NCBI GenBank assembly: GCA_018350325.1
Contig: JAEVLN010000006.1
Span: forward strand, 1,325,193-1,389,192
Direction of reading: 5' to 3'
Origin: Globodera rostochiensis
Lineage: Eukaryota > Nematoda > Chromadorea > Rhabditida > Heteroderidae
DNA: 64,000 bases
In this document: piece by piece, positions 14,091-26,092 of the stretch
How the letters are laid out: the number at the start of each line of letters is the position of its first letter
Position numbering within the stretch: position 1 is the first letter of the stretch
Made by a program: the position numbers and the translations under genes
Notes under the pieces: generated by a model
What the model was told of the DNA's origin: nothing
Database searches by the model: none
What the model saw: the letters and a program-made list of their open reading frames with translations, nothing else

Positions 14091-15356
14091 TTATTTATTC
14101 ATTTGAAATGTTGCACTTGCCCACAGCATTTTTTCATTTAACCTTTTGTTTGGTCTTCGAATATTTTTTTGATTGCTTGCTAAACTAAGAGTCCGTGCAT
14201 TAAAACCACAATTTTTAGTTGGAAATTTTGTTGTTTTACTGACCTATCCAGACTTAGAAAACCCTTATTGGGATTTTCACGTCTAAAAAATCTAAATTAT
14301 CGATCTGGTAAGTCTAGAATACCTCTGGGGGTTCCGGTCTTTTATTTATCATTCGACTCCTCTCCGATAGTGACAGAGCATAATTTTTAAAAATCGAGAA
14401 AAAAAGTTTCTGGGATTTTCGATGGTGTGCGTACCACCTATCCAAATCATTAATTTTTAAAAATTTATTGTCAAAATCCGAAATTTTTACCACTTGCACA
14501 AAAACCCCGGGGTTTAGTGCCAAATTGCTTCGTATTATGTTGCTCATATCAATATGTGTTTATATGTAATATAAAATTCCTTAATTTTTAGCCAGCCGTA
14601 AGATATATTCAAGCTTTGCAAGCCATTTGACTTACCAGAAATGACGCAAAATTCGATGCAGGTATGGTGGAAATTAATGATGTAAATTTGGAAATTCGAT
14701 CACAAATTGAGAAGGCTTATTTATTTATTTGATTTTCCTCCATCCCGCGCGCACAGAAACGTCCTTTAGTTTGCCAGCACATGTGCCGGCTCCAGGCCAT
14801 ATTCCAATTTTAAAATGTGTGCACCTTGCAGCCTTCTCCCCGTCCTAATTTAGAATCTAATCCCCAAACGGATGCATTTTGCGTTAACTCATTCACTAAT
14901 TTGTAAGCCCGCCCAGTTAAACGTTAAATGCAGCGGCAACTTGTTCTCAAACAACTTTACCTCCGTTCGCGCGCACACAAACAATTCTTTAGTTTGCCAG
15001 CACATTTGCCGGCTCCAGGCCATATTCCAATTTTGTTCTCACTATTGTCTATCACTGTACTTCTTTCTATTCACAACCACCAAACAACTGCAAATTAATT
15101 GACGGCAAAGCGTTGGTAACACGCACAGAAGAAGCGCACCCATCTCCCCATTGCCGAGTTAATTAACGCGCACGCTAATTAGGCTTTTTCTTAACCACCA
15201 GCAAAAAATGCATTGTTTTGGTGCCATAGGGACGCATTTAAGTTTTAAATTTGTAGACGCCGATATGCCCCTTTGCGTAAGCGTAGAATCCAAACCGGAT
15301 TGCCTTTGAAGACAAGTCAGCGAGTGCGCACAGCTCAAATTTGCTGACCATTAGCA

Positions 15357-17355
15357 ATGGCATTAAGCGGAGCGCGGCAACGACAAAAACTACTTCACCT
15401 CCCGCGAGAACTCATTTTTGAAATGATTTTTTTCGTTCCAAGCGCTGTTTGGGGAGCAAGGCGCGTGTTGACAAGTTGCTTTTTTGTTTATCGAACAATC
15501 ATCGATAGCAAAAATATTAGCAACTGGCTGCAACGTGTGCCCGTTCGGGTAATGGCTAATTAAGCGGGCAAATCTAAGTGCCCTTTTTTGGGATTTTGTT
15601 ATATTTTAATAATATTTTTGTAAGCAAATCCTTACATTCATTTTTAATTCACTGGTGGCGCATACCTTTAGGGCTTGCCATTTTTGTTGTATTTACGGGC
15701 ATATTTTGGCTCGGTACCTTACCATTTTCAGTTGTTTCAGCCAATTTTTATTCAGAAATCGTTTTAAATTTTTATTTTTTTGATGAATTCTTAATCAATG
15801 CATCAAATAATATATTTCAGACAATTTTTAGAATTAAATATTTTTTGACAAAAGGATCCCTTTGAGCTAGAAAATTTGAACCGGTACAAAACCGGTTTAA
15901 ACGCGTTTTTCCACATCTTGGATCAGATTTTTTGTACGTAGCTCATCGAGACAGAATGATTGACACTACTTGCGTCAGATCAACCAAAGTACTGCCTAAA
16001 GTTCGATCAATTTTTAGGGGTTTCTTCCTCTTTTCAATAAATTTATCAATTTTATTTAAGGAAAAGGAGGAAATGTACTTGGGCCATAATCTGGTCGGTT
16101 TTGGCAAGTGGCCGCTTCTCCCGCACACTTTCACAAATTATGAAATTGGGCCTTTCACCGTGGAGAATTTCAACCAGTACAGCGTGGCGACGACCGATGG
16201 GGCAGGAGCTTGCGCCAACAAATTTGCAGTGTTACTTTTCCTCGATTCGAGCCGATTGCCGGGGCACATCTCAATTGACCAAGGGGTGGGATTATTTGAG
16301 GACCAGTATTAATGGGGTTGGCATTGCAAAAAAACATTTTTGGCGACTAAAATTTGTCGGAATGAGGTGCTAATCGATTAAAATTCAAAATAATGGATTA
16401 TTTTAATTGGATTCCTTTTTTTTCAGCGCGACATCCTTTGCCGAATCATCGAACACCATGCCACTTTCCTGGGTTGTGGTGCTAAAAATTGGGAAGTCAC
16501 CCGCAAAGACAATGAGGTGGTATGTGCCAATTCCCTTTTCTGAAATTATAATCTCCAAAGTTCAATAAACTTTTTTAGCTTATTGTTTCTTTTAATCGCC
16601 GAATAAGGAGGAAAATAGTGATTCAGACGCCTGAGTGTATCTATAAGAAATTTCGGAGAGGGGGGGGGTGTGGGAGGTTCTAAAAAAATTGATTTTTAGG
16701 GCTTTTCGTTATTGTTGCATTTTTCATAAGGATATGAAAAGGCTATAACTATTAAGTACTTATCCTTTGGGCCGCAAATTCAAATTTTAAAAATGTTAAC
16801 AAATAGAATGTGTATAAAGCTTTTATCGTTTCTCATACACATGGATTAACGGTTGCAATGCTTCTCCGCGTGCTTTTCCTTCAAAAAAGGGCGCAATTTT
16901 GTTTTATCATTTTTTCAAATTTATTTTTTGCCCCAGAAGGATAAGTACTAGAGTCCGGACCCAAAACCCAAAATCAACAAATTTTTAACTGTCTGCCTTT
17001 TGCTTTTTTGTTAAACCATTGAATTAGTTATGAAAATTGGTCGGGATTCGAGAATCACACTTAATATGGCCCTGTCGGGCGGACAGATGGTTCCGGATTT
17101 GACATAAGTTGGGCGCTAAAAAGTCTTTGAGCGATTAATCATTTGTTTTTTTAGGATTATGACGTCGTTTTTATCTTCTTTGCAAGTCCAGTCGGCATAA
17201 CAAAGATCGGCAATGGCTTGAGCGCCGTTTTGCGTGAGCTAAAGATGGTTTTGGACAATGTGAGTTTTCCGTTGTGGGTCCGAGTCAATTTCGTTGTTTT
17301 TCACATTAAATTTCACAACTTTTGTTAACAGATTGCAATGTACTGTCGTCGCTGA
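15357..17355 (+). CDS. F-box-like protein, tandem copy 4 (five exons, subtype B)
   Basis: Exons are 15357-15548, 16061-16285, 16427-16519, 17155-17259 and 17332-17355. The exon 2 product matches copy 3 except that EEM replaces EEL. Exon 3 reads RIIEHHATFLGCGAKNWEVTRKD. The gene ends IAMYCRR-stop. The first intron carries an insert of about 90 bp, not seen in the other copies, around 15890-15990. All five exons join in frame. This is the last unit, and similarity to the array ends about 260 bp after the stop codon. Confidence 0.68.
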
Positions 17356-17619
17356 GCTGGTTGTGGACGGATGGGAATGGAATTTGTTGTTATTTTGATC
17401 AAAAGATTATGTACGAAGGATGGCATGGGCGGGCACATTTAGCCGTTATCCAAAAAATATTGAATTTTTAATTTCTTGTTAAGACCCATAAATTAGAATT
17501 CGAACTTTTTTTTTTTGTCAAGATCCACTATTTAGTTAACTATTTCAAAACTAAAAATCGTCGCCCTAGTTAATTATTCAACTCGTTTTTTAAAAGGCCC
17601 GTAATCGATTAGAACTTTG

Positions 17620-19570
17620 GGGTCGTGGTTTTTTCAAAAAGGCGCGCGAAACATCCCCAGAACTCCTTTTTGAATTTTTTTTTAATTAAAAAGTATGTTC
17701 TGATTGATTTTTTCGTTTTTTCCCCATCCTTACCTCCCCCCCCCCCCCCCCCCCCCCGGCTGCGACCCTAGTTGTAACCAACCGGCTGCCAAAAAGTCCG
17801 AAATTTGGCATCCGCATTCCCGGTTCCAAAAATTGTCCGGAAACCGTCATGCCAGGTTCAAAAATGGCCGGAAATCCGGAATCTGGCAAATAATTTTACA
17901 ACCAAAAATATTTACATTATTTTGGGTTGCTCCCCGCAGGGTTGTAACCGGATGCCAAAAAACGTCATGCCAGATTCAAAAATGGCCGGAAATCCGGAAT
18001 CTGGCAAATAATTTTACAACCAAAAAATATTTACATTATTTTGGGACTGGCAAATTTAGAAATCTTAGAATTTGACTTAAATTTTTCTGACATTTTTTCG
18101 CCTTCTAAAGACCAAAATTTGATTTTAATATTTCAACATGAGAAATTTTGAAGCGATTTTAGCTGCTCCCAAACGGCATGTCGGGGTTTGAGTGCGGAAA
18201 AGACCAAAAATGTCGAAGGTTCAGGGTCGTGGAGCAACCTATTTTTTTAAACACATAACATGATCAAAATCGGATGCTGCAAAATTAGCACGAAACTTTT
18301 TGTCTAAACTCTTTCGTGGGCCTGGAATCATGCAAAAAATAAAAAAACATTTCCATTATTTGGAAGCTGTGCAAATTAACTTATATTTAAATTCAATTGT
18401 TTAATAATTGCACGCCTTTGTGACATCATTTGCCAATAATTACTTTCATACTCCATTTTGTCAACACTTTTTTACTTTTGGTTGTAATTTTGAATAATTT
18501 AACACAAAAGCACTAAATTCCACGCAATTTCTTAATAGTATTTTGGATTTTATAATGATTTTTTATTTTTATGTGTAAAAACTTATTGGAATGTTTTCCG
18601 CTTTCATCAGATATTAGAAGCAGAAGCAATTTGTCGGTTTTGTTTGAAATAATAAAATTTAACTGATTAAATACTTAGGTAATGCATTTTACCTTCTTGG
18701 AATGTTTTCGTCGCAATTTAAAATTCAGATAAATAGAAAATTCTGGGTTTCATTATCAAAAGTATTTAAATCTAAATTTTTCAATAGCGCCTTTTGCAAA
18801 TTTCTTGCCTAAAAGTAGTAGCCCTACTGAATGATAATTTTTACATGTAAAAACAAGTTTTAAGCCATTATTGTTATTTTTACTCTCATTTTTTGCACTA
18901 TTTTTGCTTATGAAACCGGTTTTAGGTATTTTGGCATTTTACTCACCTACTTTAGACGTCTATTTTGAGATGGAGCCTAAAAATCTTAGCACAAATAATG
19001 AGTAAAAATCGCTGATTTTTGTTATAGGTTTTCAATCAAAAATATATAATTAGGAATAGGGCAAATAAAATTGGGATTTTAAAGAAAAATAGTATTGGGA
19101 TTAGCTAAATTTGGGATGCAAAAATCTCTTAACAAATTTAGACAACGACTCAAAAATTTCTCGGAGGCAGTTTAGCAATTTTCTAATAACAAGTTCATTT
19201 TTGATCACATTTTTAGCACCTATTTTGCAGGTTTTTATCGCAAAAGAAAGAAGTAGTCTGTGAGAAGCTCGGTGAGAAAATGTGAAAGTCTTAACAGCGG
19301 TTAAAATTAGAGCAAGGATTGGGGGCAGATCGAGAATCTCGATAATCTCGAAAACACTCGGTCGAGCCAAAATTTCTTTGATCGAGATTCTCGAAAAACT
19401 ACTTCCACTATTGCTTAAAATGATAAATAATTTTTGGTAATAGGACAAAAAAAAGCATCTTTCAATGCTCACGCAAATGCCAACAAACATTCTTTCGCAT
19501 CCCTTCCATTCTCGTCGTTGGCAATGCAATTTCTAAGGCTTAGAAACACTCAAATTCTAAGCCATCGATT
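17620..19570. other. Gene-free interval with a C-run and a short tandem duplication
   Basis: No exon chain is visible. The interval has a run of about 21 C at 17737-17757. A segment of about 80 bp containing GCCGGAAATCCGGAATCTGG is duplicated at 17846 and 17964 (118-bp spacing). It also holds a palindromic cluster of TCGAGATTCTCGA-type words at about 19327-19398, part of a dispersed family seen again near 30.05, 39.7 and 63.1 kb. The rest, 18.4-19.1 kb, is AT-rich with no structure I can name. Confidence 0.6.
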
Positions 19571-19580
19571 GAAAGTCGTG

Positions 19581-19588
19581 TATAAAAG
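19581..19588 (+). promoter_or_regulatory. Likely TATA box of the glycosyltransferase gene
   Basis: TATAAAAG lies 51-58 bases upstream of the ATG at 19639, leaving room for a start site about 25-30 bases downstream and a very short 5' UTR. A perfect core motif at this spacing, in a window where others are rare, supports the chosen start codon. Confidence 0.5.
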
Positions 19589-19638
19589 TGGTGGGAAATG
19601 CAGGGAAAACAAACATCTTTTATTGGTGATTATCTAAA

Positions 19639-22600
19639 ATGCGCAACATTCTCTTCTTGACCGTGGTTTGCTTGATACTACTAGCATCTATTCTGGAAAC
19701 GGGTCAGCAAAAATTCTTTGGAAGTTAAAAGGCGGAATCCCGGTTTCCAGACCCTTTTTAAGAAACCGGCATTCCGGTTTTCGGATCCTTTTTTGAACCC
19801 GACTTTTTAAAAGGCGGAATTTCGGTTTCCGGATCTTTTAAGAAGCCGGAATTCCGGTTTTCGGATCTTTTAAGAAGCCGGAATTCCGGTTTTCGGATCC
19901 TTTTTTACGAACCCGACTTTTTAAAAGGCGCAATTTCGGTTTCCGGATCTTTTTAAGAAAGCCGGAATTCCGGTTTTCGGATCCTTTTTTAAGAACCCGA
20001 ATTCCGGTTTTTTGGCGTCCGGTTACATCCCTGATACAAGCCAGGCCTCTAGGTAATATCAAAAAAATAATTTTAACTTACCTACTTTTCTAACTCACGT
20101 AGAGAATTCAGATGCAACACCAAAAAGATCGCCAAATAAACCCACATCCCCAAGCTCAACAGCCCAAAAAGAACATTCTCAAAAAGCAACATTACCGAAA
20201 AATTCAAACATAACAACCGAAACTGTTGGAACATCCAGCCCTGGCAATGCTGAACCAGTCATAGGTAGAGTGAGTGTCAAATGGAGTGTTAGGTATAGAT
20301 AATAGTGATGCACGAGACCCAAAATTTACCGAGACTTGAGACCGAGACCGAGACTTGACCCCGAGACTCGAGACCGAGACCCGAGACCGAGACCCAAAAA
20401 CCCGAGACTTTTCTCGAGTCGAGACCCGAGACCGAGACTCTCATGCATCACTAATAGATAACTTATAAATCGTGGCCCTATGTGTTAAACATTTATTTAA
20501 ATCGACGGTTAACATTTAAATTTTATTTTTATACAGAACCATTTTTGGACACATCGCCAAAACTGCGTGTTTTTCTCATGACTTATCGAACCCAAATTAT
20601 GGAGTCACATTATATGTTACACCGAAAATTGGCAGAACTGCTTGCTGCCGACACAGAAAATGTTGAAATTGTGGTAGGAAAAATGTTTGTTGTAACAGTT
20701 TGAACATCAGTTTCTTTTAACAATTAATTTATAATGTAAAAATTTAATTCTTTTTTTTTTGGGGTCCATTCATCTCATCACCTCCAACTTTGAACCTTTT
20801 TGGATAATGAATGCGCTGATTATTTTTATTTTACGTGGAAATTTTTTTTTTTGAATTTTCACAAATAATTAGAGCCAAAATCACTCAATAATTTCTTAAG
20901 CTTTTGCTCGTGTACACTAACAACAAATGTGCAAATCAGTCTAATGAAGAACCTCCGGAATTCGATGGTCGACTTTTAGTGTGGACTTGTATTAATCCTG
21001 CGTAGGTTAAAATTAATAAAACAATATATCTAATAGCCAAAACTTTAATAAATATTCTTAAAATTGAAGACTCTATCAAACAAAATGTGCTTATGTACAA
21101 AATCATAATTACCTATTGTACTTTTTAAATTAAACTTTATTTAAAAAAGACCGTTAAATTTACTGGTTTTAGAATTATGATTTAAATATTACATTAGAAA
21201 AACGTAATCAATATGTATTTTTTTAAGGATATTTGGAGGAAGCAATTGGACCGTCTGGAACGACATTACCAAAGCTTTTTTGCCAAATGCCAACAGATCT
21301 AGCTCAACCCAGCTCGGTAAGCAAAAGTTTCATAAGAATTTAATTAAAATTTAAAAAATTATATATTTTAAATAAAATTTATTTTCAAGAATAAAAATAA
21401 AATTTTAAGTAATCCTTTGTTTCTATGTAATATTTTAATCGGATTTATTTTTGCCAGAATTTTTAATAAAATATCCGGACCTGATCAAACAATTGCAAGA
21501 ATTTGAATTTAACGTTGGCGTTATAGAAACATATTCCGAAGACCATTCATTTAGCGTATTACGGTCACTCCCAACAATTAAAAAATATATTGGTTCACAA
21601 AGCACGTCGCCAACAATTGCGCAATGGAAAGATTTCGGTTATGACAAAATTGTTGGCGCAATGCCAGGTGCATCAAAATTTAAAAATTAATATAGTTAAG
21701 CTTTGTGCCGACCCGCCCGGGAAGTTCCAGCCTCTCTAGTCTCCCTACGAGATGGAGACGGGACGTGACAGTGCCTTGATCCCGGCTATAGCCACCTTTT
21801 ATAGAAACGCCGGAGGGAAGGGGCGGGGCCTTCCTTCCCCTTACTCATCTCAATCCATGCCTGTGAGTTCGGCCTAAGCCTTGCATCTTCCCCCCAAGGG
21901 CTGGACGTCATGACGTTGACGTTTACGCCATGTTTAAGGTGCCTTCATGACGTATTACGCTTACGCAGTCACTGGCATTTTGCGTCATTTTTGCTTGTTA
22001 TGAATTTTTTTCCAAAAATTACTTGGACGTTTACTCCAATTACGCCGTTTTTGATGTGCCGTCATGACGTATAACGCTTACGTCGTCACTGGCATTTTTT
22101 TAAAAAATTACGCCTGACGCGTGACGAGGCTCAGGGACACCGGTGACGTCCAGCCCTGCTCCCCCCTCACCAGCAGCACCGGTCCCGCGGTCCTCAAGCT
22201 GTCCTTCCGGCTTCTTTCCGCTCTTTCTATTCTTGTTCGGTTGTCCCGCGCTTCGGCTCCTCCTCATTCATCCCTTTTTGCCAGCCCGGCCCGTGGCTCG
22301 TCCAGGGTCATTGCCCTTGGTGCTAGGTCGTTTCGTAAAAAAGGCAAGCGTGGGCGTTGGCGTTTCGTAAAAAAAGCAAATGAGGCGCTTTTTAAAAGTT
22401 TTTTTGTTATAACTTCTTTTTCAAAGCTAACCAAATCAAGCAAATTTTGATATCATTTGAAAGCATGCAATGGGTAGAAGTTTTTAAGCGCAAAAGCTAA
22501 GCTCCAGAACATTTCTTAAAAAAGTTGTGGCCAACAAAGCGTTTTCTGGCCATAGCTTTTTTAAGATTGGCGCCAATAGCTTAGCTTTTGCTTGCTAATA

Positions 22601-24042
22601 GCTTCTCCTCCTCCTAAGCTTTCGAATTAATACTAAAATTGCTTGATTTGGTTAGCTTTGAATAACAAACAAAACTTTTAAAAAGCGCCCCATTTGCCTT
22701 TGTTACGAAACGACCCAGCACGATTGCCCTTTTTCTCCCCGACTTTCTGAATTTTACCTCTTTCTTTTCTATGCACCAAAATTTGAAATTAATATTTTGC
22801 AAATTATTAAACATACGGAATTTTTAATTAAATTTTAGGCAAAGATTTGGCACGGATCGGGGATCACAAATTTGCAACTGAAAATGCAATCAAAGAAAAC
22901 CCAAATTATTTTCGTAAACTAAACGAATTTTATATTGCATCAGTAGAAGGTTCGACAAAACTTTTGGTACGTTTAAAATACAAATTTTAACAAAATCTTA
23001 TCCTTTATTAAAGCGACAAAAATATTTCGATGCACTTGACCAAGGAATTTTATCAAAACAAAATTTTGCGGATTTTTTTTTGCATGAAAACATTGCTGAA
23101 TGGGATATGAAGGATCGGATGGACTTATACTTCACAAATATTCAACCGTTCTACGACTTTCCGATCGTTGAGCAAGAAATTGAGAGAGAACGGAATAATC
23201 GCGTTAATTTTATCGGAGGAATTACAATGCCGAAGGGCAAGGCGCCAAATTTGAGTCCGGTAAAAAAATATTAATTAAAAAAGAATAAAATTTTATTTTA
23301 GGACACAAAACAAATATTTGAATCTGCAAAGGATGGCGTTGTGTTGCTCAATTTTGGCTCCGGCGTTGGGATGGAGGACGACAATACACGTGCGGTTCCA
23401 GTGAAGAACATTATGGTGGACGTGTTCAAGCAGTACCCGCAGATGAACTTCATCATCAAATGGGGAAAACGTCCTCCAAACAGCACAGTGGAGCAGTACA
23501 ACAAATTGTCAGAAAATGTGTACGCCAAAAGTTGGCTTGAACAGGCAGCCATACTTGGTAAATGCCAGAATTATTTATCAGTTTTGCCGAATTTGTACAA
23601 ATTAATTTTAAATTATTAAATATTTTTTAATAAAAGGTGGCGGATTGAAATTGTTCATTACCCACGGCGGACTGAACAGCGTCAATGAGGCAATTAAATT
23701 TGGCGTTCCGATGATTTTGTTCCCATTTTTTGGTGATCAATATAATTGTGCAGAAGCGTTGGCGGCACGAGGGGTGGCAAAAGTTCTTGGTAATAAAAAT
23801 TTCAAAAAAAAGATTAATTATAAATGCTTTTTTTATTGAGCTAATTAGAATTTGGTTTTTTATGATTTTCAGACATTCGTTCCAAAACGTTGATGAAAGA
23901 TTTTGTTGAAGCTTTGGATGAAATGCTTAACAAATATTCTGAATACAAACAAAAAATGAACGAATTGTGCAATAAAATGAATTCGGCTGAGCCAGCAAAA
24001 GAATTTATGGAAAAATTTCGACAACTCAGGAAAAGTCTTTGA
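19639..24042 (+). CDS. Secreted UDP-glycosyltransferase (UGT family), 11 exons
   Basis: Exons 19639-19702, 20103-20264, 20537-20673, 20940-21001, 21228-21316, 21458-21667, 22839-22966, 23014-23259, 23302-23557, 23637-23789 and 23873-24042 join in phase to give 558 residues. UGTs transfer a sugar from a UDP-sugar to small lipophilic acceptors. Exon 1 encodes a signal peptide (MRNILFLTVVCLILLAS). Exon 2 is a Ser/Thr/Pro/Lys-rich linker of about 50 residues. The acceptor half has SHYML, whose His may be the usual catalytic base. The donor half has the UGT signature (FITHGGLNSVNEAIKFGVP, then FFGDQ). The last exon ends with a helical stretch (EFMEKFRQLRKSL) and no membrane helix, although most animal UGTs have a C-terminal anchor. 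The product should be soluble in the ER or secreted. Exon 6 also reads through to a stop at 21690, so its donor (GTGCAT) is weak. Confidence 0.85.
19722..20035. repeat. Short-period repeat block in UGT intron 1
   Basis: Four to five imperfect copies of a motif of about 35-60 bp built from GGAATTCCGGTTTTCGGATC and CTTTTTAAGAA words fill most of intron 1. The block ends near a GTTACATCCCTGAT sequence. It resembles the repeat-filled interiors of the hAT-like elements described below, but I could not find matching ends. Confidence 0.55.
20303..20453. mobile_element. hAT-like MITE, GAGAC-repeat family, in UGT intron 2
   Basis: Inverted ends TAGTGATGCA / TGCATCACTA bound a 151-bp element. It is flanked by a perfect 8-bp direct repeat, ATAGATAA (20295-20302 and 20454-20461). 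Eight-base target duplications plus TAGNG-type ends are characteristic of hAT transposons. The interior is almost entirely alternations of GAGACC, CGAGAC and CTCGAG, with no coding capacity. Related partial copies start at about 38819 and end at about 52173. Confidence 0.82.
21897..22157. mobile_element. hAT-like MITE, ACGTCATGACG family, in UGT intron 6
   Basis: Ends AGGGCTGGACGTC and GACGTCCAGCCCT are inverted repeats; the right end extends to the hAT-like CAGGG. The flanks TTCCCCCC and CTCCCCCC match at 7 of 8 positions, a plausible 8-bp target duplication. The interior contains two divergent copies of a block of about 110 bp rich in CATGACGTATAACGCTTACG-like sequence. The surrounding 21.70-22.32 kb is GC-rich compared with the rest of the window and may be another insertion, with no coding signal I trust. 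Confidence 0.68.
22320..22722. mobile_element. Fold-back MITE, family A, in UGT intron 6
   Basis: Inverted ends GCTAGGTCGTTTCGTAAAA and TTACGAAACGACCCAGC bound about 400 bp. The arms continue inward as inverted sequence (AAAGCTAACCAAATCAAGCA opposite TGCTTGATTTGGTTAGCTTT), so the single strand could fold into one long hairpin. A second copy lies at 32082-32507 with its interior in the opposite orientation. No coding capacity. Confidence 0.75.
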
Positions 24043-24657
24043 TGGAATTTGTATGATGTTATCGTAGTTACCGTATTTTTTCAACCGTACCCCTAACGAT
24101 GACGATTTCCCTAAACTCTTTTCAGTCGACTGTTTTTATTCTCCCTTCACATTTCTTAGAGCCCGGAGCCCAAAATAGGAACTAAAAAATGTGTTAAAAC
24201 TGACCAAATCCAGTCAATTTTGCGTGAAAACCTTCAAGATTCGTCTAGCTTTATTAATTCTCCTCTCACAATTATAAATGTACTAATTTTTCGTGTTTTG
24301 TAAAATTTTATAAAAATATCAAATAAAAATTTTAGGGAAGATGTCGATCTTTGGGATGGATTTTTGGTCCAAGAAAATTAGTTTGAAAAAATTTTGACTT
24401 TTAGGAGGATATTTTTTGTTTGTTTTTATTGCATTTTAAGAAATTTTGGGCAAAGTGCCAAATCAAGGACTAAAAACCCAAAAATGGCGAAATAGGGATT
24501 TATTCTCAAAAAGGCCGAACTAGGGATTTTAAAGACCGACGAATCGATTAGCTTTCAACAAAACATAGCCTGCTTTCTGTTTATGTGTATTATATAATAT
24601 CATTCTCTCATCTTATTTGGCACACATTTTGGTTTTGATATTTTTCAATGATTTACT

Positions 24658-24802
24658 TAGGGTTGGACAAGAACGGATATCCGGAACCGGGACCGGTATC
24701 CGGGTGTTTTGGGCAAATTATCCGGGACCGGTATCCGGGTGTCCAGGATCCGGGATACCTGGTATCCTGGGGTTGGATCCGGGCGGGTTAAGCACCCCCT
24801 AA
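24658..24802. mobile_element. Element end with ATCCGG-repeat interior
   Basis: The left end TAGGGTTGGACAAGAACGG matches, inverted, the right end of the element at 59774 (GTCCAACCCTA). The interior repeats GGTATCCGGGTGT and ATCCGGGACC several times. The right end is degenerate (CACCCCCTA near 24800), and I saw no target duplication. It is treated as a decayed member of the hAT-like group. Confidence 0.5.
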
Positions 24803-25059
24803 TGATGGTATTTTTTCGGAGAGATTAACAAAATTGCTCAAATTTTCTTTAAAAATTATACTTGCGCTAATTTCGAGTTTGTCTAAATCGAAACCGCCGA
24901 CCCCTCCCATTCTTAAAAAGCTTTGAAAAATTGCCATATTTTAAATTTTGGTTTCAAATCCCTTAACAAATTGAGTCAAAAATTCAAAATTTTCTCGGCG
25001 GCGCCTATCGGCACCGCCGACTCCCGCTGTGACCACAGAAATGCCAACTCAATTGGAAA

Positions 25060-26092
25060 AAATATTACGATTTTATTTATCTCAATACAAAATCAATTTA
25101 AACTTGACTTAGCACTCTCAAAACACAAAGATTAATTTAAAACATGACTTTGCATTCCATTAACATTTGGCTTTTATTCCCAAAAATACAAACTTAACAA
25201 TGACTTTTATTCCCAAAAACACAAACTTAAAACTTGACTTGCCATCACAAAATACAAACTTAAAACTTGAATTTTGCATTCCATTAACAATTTGGCTTTT
25301 ATTCCCAAAAATAAAAACTTAAAACTTGACTTTTTTAAAACTTGAATTTTGCATTCCCAAAAACACAACTTAAAACATGACTTTTGCCTTCCTAAAAATA
25401 CAAACTTAAAACTTGACTTTTGCATCACAAAATACAAACTTAAAACTTGAATTTTGCATTCCATTAACAATTTGGCTTTTATTCCCAAAAATACAAACTT
25501 AAAACTTGACTTTTCATTCCATTAACAATGGCTTTTATTTCCAAAAATATAAACTTAAAACTGACTTTTGCATCCCCAAAAATACAACCGAAACAATGAC
25601 TTAATTCCCAAAAATACAAACTTAAAACTTAACTTTTGCATTCCCAAAAATACAAACTTAAAACTTGACTTTTGCATTTCTAAAAATAAAACTTAAAACT
25701 TGAATTTCGCATTCCATTATCAATTTGACTTTTATTCCCAAATACAAACTTAAAACTTGTCTTTTGCATGCCCAAAAATATAAACCTAAAACTTCTTTTG
25801 CCTTCTCAAAAAGCCAAACTTAAAACTTGACTTTTGCATTCAAAAAAATACACCGTAACAATACTTTATTCCCAAAAATACAAACTTAAAACTTGACTTT
25901 TCATTCCATTAACATTTGGGTATTATTTCCCAAAATACAAACTTAAAACTTGACTTTTGCATTTTTCAAAAATACAACCTTTACATTTGGCTTTTATTCC
26001 CAAAATACAAATCTAAAACTTGACTTTGCATTCTCAAATACAAAAATCAATTTAAAACTTGATTTTTGCATTCCCAAATACAAAAGAGAAGA
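25060..26092. repeat. Minisatellite array 1, about 36-bp degenerate unit
   Basis: About 25-28 imperfect copies of a unit close to CCCAAAAATACAAACTTAAA followed by ACTTGACTTTTGCATT. Copies vary from about 28 to 40 bp and a variant includes CCATTAACAATTTGGCTTTT. Reading frames through it on the minus strand repeat FKFVFLG-like text and are not genes. The same unit forms a second array at 27.78-28.52 kb. Confidence 0.85.

Larger units (their letters stand above)
1..17620. repeat. Tandem array of four 4.2-5.6 kb gene-bearing units
   Basis: The same sequence recurs with starts at about 1, 4270, 8498 and 14095, each unit opening just after a poly-C stretch and a CCCTACCCATTATTTATTC junction. Units 1 and 2 are almost base-identical across introns and spacers, apart from a gap of about 190 bp in unit 2 upstream of its ATG (unit 1 positions about 853-1040). 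Units 3 and 4 share a diverged subtype. Unit 3 is longer because a second copy of the 3' half is inserted at about 12.24 kb. Unit 4 stops matching near 17.62 kb. Each unit holds one five-exon gene. The 1.4 kb after each stop codon shows no further exons I can defend, only a possible open segment after a TTTCAG (3659-3754 in unit 1). Within each unit a block of about 60 bp containing GCCGGCTCCAGGCCATATTC occurs twice upstream of the gene. Confidence 0.93.
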
